64,000 nt of DNA from Heliocidaris erythrogramma. Taxonomy: Eukaryota; Echinodermata; Echinoidea; Camarodonta; Echinometridae. The notes beneath the pieces were generated by a model. The model had not been told where the DNA came from, made no database searches, and worked only from the letters and a program-made list of their open reading frames with translations. Position 1 is the first letter of the stretch, and every line of letters begins with the position of its first letter. The stretch is from NCBI GenBank assembly GCA_025617745.1, contig CM046856.1, positions 39,740,888 to 39,804,887 of the forward strand. Direction: 5' to 3'. The translations under genes and the position numbers were made by a program. Of the stretch, positions 32,396 through 44,178 are shown in pieces.

Positions 32396-33383
32396 CGAGC
32401 ATCACTACTACGTTGCGTTATAAAAAAATCAAACAAAGACATATTTATATTTGTTATAATTTCAAAAAAAGAAAACCATGGAATAGATGTGATTTAACCT
32501 TGCCAGGTTTGCGTGATATGATATCGATAATTTAATTTGCAATTAATTTTTTTTAAATTATTTTTTACAAACTGAACACCTTTATAAATATCATTGAAGC
32601 AAAATATACATTTGCCAACTAAATATCAATCATATTTCAAGCATATCTTGCTACAACACGTTTAATGGATTTTATGATAACAAATGATAGCTGATATAGA
32701 ATTGAAATAAATGGAATCGAAATAAAATATGATCGATACCAAATGTTAATTTCTTTACAGTTTTTGACAAATAGACCCATGAAGGTATATTAAATTCAAG
32801 TAAATAACGAGTTTTCGAATTTAAAGCTTTGTGATGAATAATTATGCGTATAGGTAAAATTAAATAGAAAATATATTTTTTGTTTGTTTGTTTGAATTTA
32901 TTTTCTTCTGCAATCATATAAGAGCATACAATAACAGGGAAAATATAACAATGCATTCACATAAAATGAAAAAAAAAACATAACGTGATCAAAATATACC
33001 TATTTATAATAATATAATTACATTTCAGTTTATAAATTATAAATTATTCAACGCATTGAAGTTCAGAGAGCAGAAGACGGACTGCCATAATAAACTTAAG
33101 TTTGAAAACATGACAGCCAAAATAAATCAGTGTAATATACGTAAAAACAGAATGGAGGTCAAATAAATAAGGAAATTATTCAGACGAAATATACGCATAT
33201 CTAGATTTTTGTATAGTGTGTACATGAATAAAAGTGATAAAATGACGATGAAAATGATGTCTGCTGATGAATAATGTGTTGATGAAATGTATCAGTCAGG
33301 ACTTCGGTGAATTTGGTAGCTAAAGATCATTTGATTTATCAGAACACGGACTATTGATTTAAAGTGTGGTTTAACCTTTGTAA
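32396..33383. other. AT-rich non-coding, probable LINE 3' UTR at right
   Basis: No gene recognised. The right part (about 33050-33383) directly follows the stop of the minus-strand LINE and is probably its 3' untranslated region. Confidence 0.4.
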
Positions 33384-34246
33384 CTAATTTGAATTATTAT
33401 ACTCTAATAGCAAACTTGTTTTAACTTGAGCTTTAAATGCAAAAAGATTTTGACAAGATTTTATAGAGTTTGGAAGTGAATTCCACAAATCTGGGCCATG
33501 GTATCGAATTGTCTTATGTGCAATAAATAGCCTAGGATTTACCAAATGATAATTTAGGGAGTTACTGGTGGGATATGAGTGAACATTCGTATTAAGTCTG
33601 AAGAAATCATTAAATGTGTCCGGTAGTAGGTTATTTTCTGTATTTGAACATAAAAAGTAAGCTTTGGAGTGAATTAATATCAAAGACTTTTAATGTTTTG
33701 AAATGACTAAAAATGGGATTTGTATGAGCTAAATAGTGAGAGAGCCAGAACAGATTCTGAGAGCTTTCTTTTGTAATATATAAATCGGGTAAATGTTTTT
33801 TTTAGCGTTAGCCCATATTAAATTACAGTAAGTAATATAGGGCAATATAAGAGTATTATATAACATAAAAACAGTATTTTTCGGAAGATAATTTTTAGTT
33901 TTATAAAGTATACCATAATATTTTTAGCGATAGAAGTTTTTATGTGGGTTAACTGATGATTCCAATTCAAGTTTTCATCTATGAAAACACCTAGAAATCT
34001 AGTATATCGTTTTCTTTCTAAGGGCATATTGTCAATTGATATTGCTAAAGGAAAATCAAACATACGAGTATTGGCATGTTTGAAATAAATAAAATTAGTT
34101 TTTTGTATGTTGAGAGACAATTTATTACATTTGAACCAGGTTGATACTTTGGGCAATTCTTGATTGAGAAAGTGGATCAGGGTATTTAAGTTAACATGAG
34201 AATAGAAAATATTGGTATCGTCAGCATACAAAATGAAGGATAATAA
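33384..34246 (-). pseudogene. LINE reverse transcriptase, C-terminal part (split LINE, 3' piece)
   Basis: From 34246 down the minus strand reads LLSFILYADDTNIF (catalytic YADD intact), NKLSLNIQKTNFIYF, FLGVFIDENLNW, then, after frameshifts, the tail block HKTIRYHGPDLWNSLP. It is the direct continuation of the LINE piece at 44179-46243. The two halves were separated by the 9.93-kb insertion at 34247-44178. It is the same family as the LINE at 29610-32055. Confidence 0.85.
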
Positions 34247-34259
34247 CCCAGGTAGCAAG

Positions 34260-35690
34260 CCCATATGGGGATCATGTAGGCCCCATATGGGTTTGCATAT
34301 GGGTCCCACATGGGAATGCCCATATGGGCCCCATAAGATTTTGCACCCAAGACCCATGTGGGTCCCATATGGACCATCCCAGATCGCCAATATGGGTTCG
34401 GCCTCGGCCCCATCTGGGTATAAATGTGGGCAATATGTTGGTAAAATATGGGCTATCCCATATGGGTATTATCTGTGGGTTCCCATATGGGTCCCACATG
34501 GGAATGCCCATACGGGCCCCATAAAATTTTGCACCCAAGGCCCATGTGGGTCCCATATGGGCCATCCCAGACCGCCAATATGGGTTCGGCCTAGGGCCCA
34601 TTTGGGTATAAATGTGGGAAATATGTGGGTAAAATATGGGCTATCCTATATGGGTATTAGCTGTGGGTTCCCATATGGGTCCCACATGGGAATGCCCACA
34701 CGGGCCCCATAAGATTTTGCACCCAAGGCCCATGTGGGTCCCATATGGGCCATCCCAGATGGCCAATATGGGTTCGGCCTGGAGCCCATCTGGGTATAAA
34801 TGTGGGCAATATGTGGGTAAAATATGGGCTATCCCTTATGGGTCGCACACGGGAATGCCCATATGGGCCCCATAAGATTTTGCATTTTGGGAAATATGTG
34901 GGTAAAATATGGGCTATCCTATATGGGTATTATCTGTGGGTTCCCATATGGGTCCCACATGGGAATGCCCACACGGGCCCCATAAGATTTTGCACCCAAG
35001 GCCCATGTGGGTCCCATATGGGCCATCCCAGATCGCCAATATGGGTTCGGCCTGGGGCCCATCTGGGTATAAATGTGGGCAATATGTGGGTAAAATATGG
35101 GCTATCCTATATGGGTATTATCTGTGGGTTCCCATATGGGTCCCACATGGGAATGCCCATACGGGCCCCATAAAATTTTGCACCCAAGGCCCATGTGGGT
35201 CCCATATGGGCCATCCCAGATCGCCAATATGGGTTCGGCCTGGGGCCGATCTGGGTATAAATGTGGGAAATATGTGGGTAAACTATGGGCTATCCTATAT
35301 GGGTATTATCTGTGGGTTCCCATATGGGTCCCACATGGGAATGCCCATACGGGCCCCATAAGATTTTGCACCCAAGGCCCATGTGGGTCCCATATGGGCC
35401 ATCCCAGATGGCCAATATGGGTTCGGCCTGGGGCCCATCTGGGTATAAATGTGGGAAATATGTGGGTAAAATATGGGCTATCCCATATGGGTATTATCTG
35501 TGGGTTCCCATATGGGTCCTACCCTGGAATGCCCATATGGGGCCCCATAGTATATTGCACACAAGGCCCATTGGGGACCCATATGGGCCATACCCGATGG
35601 CCCATATGGGTTTAATCTGGGGTCAATCTGGGTAATATATGGGAACAGTATGATTGATCCCATATATTGTGTTCCCCCATGGGCCCCCTC
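34260..35690 (+). repeat. Left satellite arm, 188-bp tandem unit
   Basis: About seven units recognisable by 'gggttcggcct', 'ggtataaatgtggg' and 'cataagattttgcaccc' at 188-bp steps (for example near 34397, 34585, 34773), with one shortened unit near 34860-34905 and divergence after 35510. Each unit contains several CCCATATGGG or CCCACATGGG palindromes. Long overlapping frames of type MGPTWECPYGPHK are products of the repeat and not genes. Confidence 0.95.
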
Positions 35691-38581
35691 ATGGGCCCGA
35701 AATAATTTAGCAACTGAGATTTACAATATGCCTATTTTGGTCTATTCATTCGATACAAGGGGACAACTCCTAAATCGGTTTTAAGGAAATTCATGGGACA
35801 GACTACTTGATCATCATCAGCCTCTCACCACAGCTATGCCAGTACAAAAAACAACAACATTAAAATGAAAAATTGGGGGTACTTGAAATATAAGTTGCCG
35901 GTGACCTTCCATGCAACCTGTGTACATACATGTATGTCACAAATAATGAGTATTGCCTGTGGAATTTTGTCTTGAAAACAGACCTGTTTGCGCGGTCAAC
36001 AAATTTCTGAGCATGCCTATATATGAAGTACCCCCACTAAACTCATTCACGCTGTATTCACTTATTGCTACATACCCAATAAATTTACTCCAGAGTAGTA
36101 ATTAGATTATCAAAGTATATAAACGTTTTTTATTATAAATATGCATCTATAAATGATATTTTCATCAAATATATTTTCACTTATCGTACATGCCCATGAA
36201 ATTGACTCCATAACAGTAATTAGATTTCCATGAAGTACCCCATAAATCCAATTCATGCAACCATGTATTCACTTATTTCTACATAGTTTTACCCATTAAA
36301 TAGGAAGTAATCATATTTCAAAGTAAACCTTTTTAATATTAGAAATTAATACTGTGTAGTTGGTAAGGAATTAATCCAAGTCCCTCGAATAGGACTAAAA
36401 GATTTCTTCCCCCCTGTTGCTTGCTTACAAACATACGCTAACTTGCTTTCTTAGCTGTCAGGTTAAATAAATTATCAATCAATTAACCACCATAATGTTC
36501 ATCTTACAAAAAGAACTGGAGATTTTTCATTTTAAGCTTGGGGATATGCAACGACATACATTATTGAAGTGAAATAAGCTTAGGAGTCTACCATTAAAAA
36601 TGATAATGGGATTTTCATGGAATAATTTCTCATACAATTCATTTTGTGACACATCACATGGTATTGGAAGTGTGTTTAGATACTGTAAGTACAATTTCTA
36701 AAGAACAGCCTTGGCAACACACTTAAAACAAACTTAAAAGAAAAACACATTGTGAAAATAATAAATAATGGAATATTGTATTGGTTAGGTAGTTTATATC
36801 ACGGCTCCTTCTCACTATTGAAAAAAATATGCATCTGTTCGGAAGGGTCGACTCCGGACTATAGCTTGCCACTACATGTGTCATGGTTAAGGCGATACCC
36901 CGAAACAATTTCACACTATCCATTTTTCGCCATTAGTTCCTTCATAACGTGCAGGCTAGTGGAGTTCAGTGTCAAGCCCCATGAGTTTAGAATCTTCTTT
37001 CAGAAATGCATGTATCTTATCAAAAAGAGCTGAGTAAGTAATATTTTAATACCCAAAGGCCCAGTTGGCGAATTCATCAAATAACAGAAGGGCGGTCAGA
37101 AGTAGAATGAATTGATATATATACAATAGCCTTTCTCCTCCAGTTGTAATCTCTAGGCCTCCTTCACCATGCATACATTAAAGATGATTAATATGCAGTA
37201 TTTGTTATTACAATCACATCATGCTATCCAAACGATAAGGTTAAACAATAGTTGTTTCCATCTGGCACTTCCTCATAATTATCCAAATTACTGGTCAACA
37301 TCTAATGAAGCTGCGGTTTTTGTTCATCAGTTGATTGTGCATTCCCCCATAGTTGAGATGCATACACGACCAGGGCATGTTGAAAGGAGTTTTCCTGGCC
37401 TTCATAGTATTCATAGTAAACATTTCTTCAGTTCCGAATACTGCAAACATTTTCCTGCAGGTACTACTTATGGTGCCACCTTAACAGCTTCATCAAATTT
37501 GGATATAATCATGATATAATCTTAACACGTGCCAGAAGTCTTCTTCATTTTGTCCATCTATAATATACGTTAATTTCTTTTTTTAGTTGTTACGTTTAAT
37601 ACTGCTTATGCTGTTTCCTCGTACCGTTGTTGCTTTTCTCGTCTATTTCCTGGATCTGAAACGACAGAGTGAGATATATGTACATGTAACAAATTTCACA
37701 AAAATATTACACTAGCATATTTACAATATTAAACTTTTGTAGGGAAATTTGCAAATATGCTACAATTTTTGATTACCAATGCAGATATTTTTTAAAAAGC
37801 AAATCTAAATGTTAGCTCGTTTTTTCTCTCTCCTGCCCCTGCCCTTCTCTCTCTCTCACTCTCTATATATACCACATATACGAGACATCATGCCGTTTCC
37901 ATCAAATAAAAAAAATCAAAGAGAGTCGGGTCCCACCCCCCCCCCCCAAAAAAAAAAAGAAAAGAAAAAGGAAAAAAAGAAAACATATAGAAATATGGAT
38001 AATACCTATTGACCTATGCAAAGGGAAATGACAATATAGCAGAAAATAAAATGGTGTATGGAATAAAGGTACAATACTGATACAGAAATAAGGGGAGGGG
38101 AGAGAAATAGAGTGCAAGAAAGGCAACTTTATAAAGATATCAAGATCATCTGTATATTTTGAGAATGGTAGTAATGACACATCGATTATTCATTTATGGC
38201 AGATGTTCCTCACATGAAGCGAACAATAACGTTATTATGACATAATAAACTATGACATTCATCTTGTCTTGAAATTGAACTGCATAATTATGTGCTCGAT
38301 ACACACTTGCCTAGTGAAATGATTTTGATTTCTTAGCCCATATACATGGAAAGCAAGACCACTAGTTAAACCAAGGAGTTACCACACAACCCCATGGTTA
38401 TAAACAGACCAGTAGGGAATGTAAACTATCACGCGGTGGGTGAACGATATGACCCAGGCATACTTCTTTCCTCTTGGACCTTGCAACTTAAACAATGGGA
38501 GTATTAAGCTAAGGTAAACTGCACTATGAACATGGCGAACAAAGAAACAGATTAAATATACAGCTCCTCATTGTACCTTCC

Positions 38582-38727
38582 ACAATTGCCCTGGTAGATA
38601 AAAGAACATCCTTTCATTGCTATTATGTAAAAATATGTAGAACAGGTGTAACATGCATATTCACCTGTTCTGCTTATTTTACATAATAGTAATGAAGGGA
38701 TGTTCTTTTGTCTACCAAAGCAATTGT
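38582..38727. repeat. Long imperfect hairpin (~66-bp arms, 13-nt loop)
   Basis: The left arm begins ACAATTGCCCTGGTAGATAA and the right arm ends with the complementary TTGTCTACCAAAGCAATTGT. The innermost pairing AGAACAGGTG/CACCTGTTCT is perfect. Outer similarity (GCACTATGAACA near 38521 against TGTTCATAGTGC near 38736) suggests a longer palindromic element with an indel. Confidence 0.85.
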
Positions 38728-39130
38728 TCATCGTGTTCATAGTGCTGGTATCTCAACTGAATTCACATTTCTCTATCAATTCACCCATAATAATCCCACA
38801 AAAGACAGTCATGGACCAGAAAATGTCACTGGATGGTACATCTCAGGCTATATATGTACTTTTAAATTAATAAACAATATCAAAGAGAAAATGGAATTTA
38901 GAAAGAAATGATAAGATATAAAAAGCAGCTTACCTTCAAAGAGTAGGGAGGCGGATGTGTAGTAGTGCTTCCTTCGTAAGTTGTAGCAATGGAATGCGGT
39001 TTCCTCAAAAGCTGGCGCAGGTTTGAAAAGTGGACTCAACCATTTGTACTAGGGGTCAAAAGTACATGGGGTTGGGAGGTGCTTTCATTTTCTCTTAAGC
39101 ACTTCTCACATTCTTTAGGTCTACATAGAT

Positions 39131-39366
39131 TAATAGAGTACCGAAGTGCTGACGTCATATTCGCTCGTCGTCCAGGTTACTAGTTCTAAACAACAAAGTC
39201 CGTGCTTGAGGTTCACCGCGAAATCAGTCAAGCAACGGGCTGGAGCAGGACAAATTCAGTGTTTGGTGCCGGTGTGATCACCACGCCATTGTTCAGCACA
39301 AAATTGTTCAGAACCAGCAACCTTGACAACTTGGGCGGTATGACGTCACACTTCGGTACTCTATTA
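39131..39366. repeat. Imperfect palindrome with TGACGTCA near each end
   Basis: Left arm 39131-39159 (taatagagtaccgaagt, then gacgtcata) pairs with 39339-39366. A second paired block (ggttactagttctaaacaa against the complement of ttgttcagaaccagcaacc) lies further in. It has MITE-like size and no coding content, and lies inside the core of the giant element just before its right satellite arm. Confidence 0.75.
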
Positions 39367-39479
39367 CCGTTTGATAAGTTAGGGCCAGTATAATGACAAC
39401 AAAATATGAATTCAGTTTGCACATGTGTACAATGTAGATCTTTAATAGTATGCTGATAATTTTTTTGCCAGAAGTATGT

Positions 39480-42400
39480 ACCCTCAAGAATATGGGTTTA
39501 CCCAGTTTATGATACACACATCTTACCCACATGGGTTCGCCCAGATCATTCCAATAATGATACCCACATTGGGGTTTACATATTTTAACATATGGGTTTG
39601 CCCAGTTCATTTCAAAATGACACCCATTTAGACTTTGGAATATCATACTCTTATAGACTTTCCCAGCTTACTCCCATATGAAACCCATATGGGCATTGAC
39701 TTTTGTTTCCCCAGATGGGGTTGCCCAGCTTATTCCCCATGTGATATCCCTATGGGCATTCATATGTCGTTCCCCAGGGGTTTGCCCTGCTTATTCCCAC
39801 ATGATACCCATATGGGCATTTAGATATGTTTCCCAGATGGGTTTGCCCAGCATATTCCCATGTTATATCCATGTGAGCATTCATATGTCTTTCCCATATG
39901 GGTTTGGCCAGCTTACTTCCATTTATTACCCATATGGGTATTGACATATATATCCCATTTGGGTTTCCCCAGCTAATTCCCACATTAAACCCATGTGGAC
40001 ATTTGCATGTCTTTCCCATATCGGTTTGCCCAGTTTATTCCCATGTGATATCCATATGCGCATTTACATGTCATTTCCATATCGGTTTGCCCAGCATATT
40101 CCCATATGATACCCATATGGGTATTTACAGTTGTTTCCCTAAATGGGGTTGCCCAGCTTATTCCGATGTGATATCCATGTGGGCATTCATATGTCTTTCC
40201 CATATGGGTATGGCCAGCTTACTCCCATAAAGTACCCATATGGGCATTTACATGTCATTCCCATATCGGTTTGCCCAGTTTATTCCCATGTAATATCCAT
40301 ATGGGCATTTACATGTCATTCCCATATCGGTTTTCCCAACATATACCCATATGATACCCATATGGGTATTTACAGTTGTTTCCCTAGATGGGGTTGCCAA
40401 GCTTATTCCCATGTGATATCCATGTGGGTTTTCATATGTCTTTCCCATATTGATTTGCCCAGTTTATTCCCATGTAATACCCATATGGGCATTTAAATGT
40501 CATTCCCATATCGGTTTGCCCAGCATATTCCCATATGATACCCATATGGGTATTTACAGTTGTTTCCCTAGATGGGGTTGCCAAGCTTATTCCCATGTGA
40601 TATCCATGTTGGCTTTCATATGTCTTTCCCACATTGGTTTGCCCAGTTTATTCCAATGTAATACCCATATGTGCATTTACAGTTGTTTCCCTAGATGGGG
40701 TTGCCAAGCTTATTCCCATGTGATATCCATGTGGGCTTTCATATGTCTTTCCCATATTGGTTTGCCCAGTTTATGCCAATGTAATACCCATATGTGCATT
40801 TACATGTCATTTCCATATCGGTTTACCCAGCATATTCCCATATGATACCCATATGGGTATTTACAGTTGTTTCCCTAGATGGGGTTGCCAAGCTTATTCC
40901 CATGTGATATCCATGTTGGCTTTCATATGTCTTTACCATATTGGTTTGCCCAGTTTATTCCAATGTAATACCCATATGTGCATTTACAGTTGTTTCCCTA
41001 GATGGGGTTGCCAAGCTTATTCCCATGTGATATCCATGTGGGCTTTCATATGTCATTCCCATATCGGTTTGCCAATTTTATTCCCATATGATACCCATTT
41101 GGGCAAATATATATGTTTCCCATATCGCTTTGCCCTTTTTATTCCCATATGATACCCATTTGGGCAAATATATATGATTCCCAGGTGGGTTTGCCCAGCT
41201 TATTCCCATATGATACCCATTTGGGCATTTACATGTCTTTCCCATTTGAGTTTGCCCAGCATATTCCCGTATGATTCCCATGTGGACATTTGCATGTCTT
41301 TCCCATATTGGTTTGTCCAGTTTATTCCCATGTAATACCCATATGGGCATTTACATGTCATTCCCATATCGGTTTGCCCAGCATATTCCCATATGGTACC
41401 CATATGGGTATTTACAATTGTTTCCCTAGATGGGGTTGCCAAGCTTATTCCCATGTGATATCCATGTGGGCTTTCATATGTCTTTCCCATATTGGTTTGC
41501 CCAGTTTATGCCAATGTAATACCCATATGTGCATTTACATGTCATTCCCATATCGGTTTGCCAATTTTATTCCCATATGATACCCATTTGGGCAAATATA
41601 TATGTTTCCCAGGTGGGTTTGCCCAGCTTATTCCCATATGATACCCATTTGGGCATTTACATGTCTTTCCCATTTGAGTTTGCCCAGCATATTCCCTTAT
41701 GATTCCCATGTGGACATTTGCATGTCTTTCCCATATTGGTTTGCCCAGTTTATTCCCATGTAATACCCATATGGGCATTTACATGTCATTCCCATATCGG
41801 TTTGCCCATTTTATTCCCTTATGAAACCCATATGGCAAAATAAATATGTTTCCCAGGTGGGTTTGCCCAGCTTATTCCCATATGATACCCACGTGGGAAA
41901 ATATATATGTTTCCCAGGTGGGTTTGCCCAGCTTATTCCAATATGATACCCACGTGGGCAAATATATATGTCTCCCAGATGGGTTTGCCAAGCTTATTCC
42001 CATATAATACCCATTTTGGCAAAAATATATGTTTCCCAGATGGGTTTGCCCAGCTTACTCCGATGTGATACCCATTTGGGCATTTACATGTATTTCCCAT
42101 TTGGTTTTTCCCAGCTTATTCCCACATGATACCCATGTGTGTAAATATATATGTTTCCCAGATGGGTTTGCCCAGCTTACTCCCATGTGATACCCATATG
42201 GGCGTTTATATGTATTTCCCATTTTGGGTTTGCCCAGCATATTCCCATATGATACCCATATGGGCATTTACATGTCATTCCCATATCGGTTTGCCTATTT
42301 TTTCCCCATTTTATATCCATATGGGCATTTACATGCCATTCCCATATCGGTTTGCCCATTTTATTCCCATATGATACCCATATGGGCAAATATATATGTT

Positions 42401-44178
42401 TCCCAGGCGGGTTTGCCCAGCTTATACCCATATAATACCCATTTTGGCAAAAATATATGTTTCCTAGATGGGTTTGCCCAGCTTACTCCGATGTGATACC
42501 CACTTGGGCATTTACATGTCTTTCCCATATGGCTTTGCCCAGCTTATTCCCACATGATATCCATATGGGCATTTACATATGTTTCCCAGATGGTTTTGCC
42601 CAGCTTATTCCCATATGATACCCATATGCTCAATTGAATATGTTTCCCAGATGGGTTTGCCCAGCTTACTCCCATGTGATACCCATATGGGCATTTACAT
42701 TTCTTTCCCATTTGGGTTTGCCCAGCATATTCCCATATGATACCCATATGGGCATTTACACGTCATTCCCATATCGGTTTGCCCAGTTTATTCCCATGTT
42801 ATACCCATATGGGCATTTACATGTCATTCCCATTTGAGTTTGCCCAGCATATTCCCTTATGATTCCCATGTGGACATTTGCATGTCTTTCCCATATTGGT
42901 TTGCCCAGTTTATTCCCATGTAATACCCATATGGGCATTTACATCTCATTCCCATATTGGTTTGCCTATTTTATTCCCTTATGATACCCATATGTGCAAA
43001 TATATATGTTTCCCAGGTGGGTTTGCCCAGCTTATTCCCATATGATACCCACGTGGGCATATATATATGTTTCCCAGGTGGGTTTGCCCAGCTTATTCCC
43101 ATATGATACCCACGTGGGCAAATATGTATGTCTCCCAGATGGGTTTGCCCAGCTTATTCCCATATAATACCCATTTTGGCAAAAATATATGTTTCCCATA
43201 TGGGTTTACTCAGCTTACTCCGATGTGATACCCATTTGGGCATTTACATGTCTTTCCCATTTGGTTTTTTCCAGCTTATTCCCACATGATACCCATGTGG
43301 GTAAATATATATGTTTCCCAGATGGGTTTGCCCAGCTTACTCCCATGTGATACCCATATGGGCATTTACATGTCTTCCCATTTGGGTTTGCCCAGCATAT
43401 TCCCATATGATACCCATATGGGCATTTACATGTCATTCCCATATCGGTTTGCCCAGTTTATTCCCATTTTATATCCATATGGGCATTTTCATGCCATTCC
43501 CATCTCGTTTTGCTCATTTTATTCCCATATGATACCCATATGGGAATTTACATGTCATTCCCATATCGGTTTGCCCAGTTTATTCCCATGTTTTACCCAT
43601 TTGGACATTTACATGTCTTTCCCATTTGAGTTTGCCCAGCATATTCCCTTATGATTCCCATGTGGACATTTGCATGTCTTTCCCATATTGGTTTGCCCAG
43701 TTTATTCCCATGTAATACCCATATGGGCATTTACATGTCATTCCCATATCGGTTTGCCCATTTTATTCCCTTATGATACCCATATGGGCAAATATATATG
43801 TTTCCCAGGTGGGTTTGCCCAGCTTATTCCCATATGATACCCACGTGGGCAAATATATATGTTTCCCAGGTGGGTTTGCCCAGCTTATTCCCATATGGTA
43901 CCCATATGGGCATTTACAGATGTTTCCCAGATGGGTTTGCCCAGCTTATTCCCATATGATACCCATATGGGCATTTACATGTCATTCCCATATGGGTTTT
44001 CCTAGTCTTTTCCCATATGGTTCCCATATGGGCTGGCCCAAGTAGATCTCAAAATGGGTTAACCCATATGGGTCCCCCAAGGGATACATATGGGATTTAT
44101 ATGGGTTCCCTTTTGCCCAGATGGCCCAGATGGCCCGGATGATTCCCATATGGGCCCCACATGGGCCTGTTACCTGGG
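39480..44178 (-). repeat. Right satellite arm, ~61-bp tandem unit
   Basis: About 75 diverged units built from 'tttgcccagcttattcccat', 'atgatacccatatgggca' and 'tttacatgtcattcccatat'. Higher-order repetition is visible, for example a block near 40480-40760 resembling 40800-41050, and one near 41600-41960 resembling 42900-43140. The many frames across it are repeat artefacts. Confidence 0.95.

Larger units (their letters stand above)
35691..39479. other. Core of the giant element, content unrecognised
   Basis: Non-satellite sequence. Near 36020-36340 a diverged repeat of about 100 bp ('tgaagtaccccc...ttcatgc..tgtattcacttatt') occurs two to three times. Frames of 93 codons (36752-37033, plus) and 116 codons (37169-37519, plus) exist, and the minus strand also shows protein-like stretches across stops. 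I could not match any of these to a transposase. A C-run with A-run is at 37937-37960. Two palindromes lie at 38582-38727 and 39131-39366. Confidence 0.45.
34247..44178. mobile_element. Giant TIR element with satellite arms, inserted in a LINE
   Basis: The left end reads CCCAGGTAGCAAGCCCAT and the right end in complement CCCAGGTAACAGGCCCAT, 21 of 23 bases matching when extended to TGGG. AA stands on both sides (34245-34246 and 44179-44180). Removing the element and one AA rejoins the LINE frame as TSSLLSFIL, the same length as TSPVLSFIL in the sister LINE at 29.8 kb, which fixes the borders. The left arm (to about 35690) is a 188-bp tandem repeat, the right arm (from about 39480) a tandem repeat of about 61 bp, both rich in the palindrome CCCATATGGG. 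The 3.8-kb core has no recognised gene. Superfamily is unclear: a 2-bp AA duplication does not match the TA, TTAA or TWA sites of common families. Foldback elements with tandem-repeat arms, such as the sea urchin TU elements, are a loose analogy. Confidence 0.8.

Noticed and set aside
34186..35663. Overlapping long frames on both strands (type MGPTWECPYGPHKILHP)
   Set aside because: They are translations of the 188-bp satellite in several frames, repeat exactly with the unit, and have no independent support.
39635..44045. Dozens of frames of 60-131 codons in the right satellite arm
   Set aside because: They follow the ~61-bp repeat in rotating frames on both strands; not genes.
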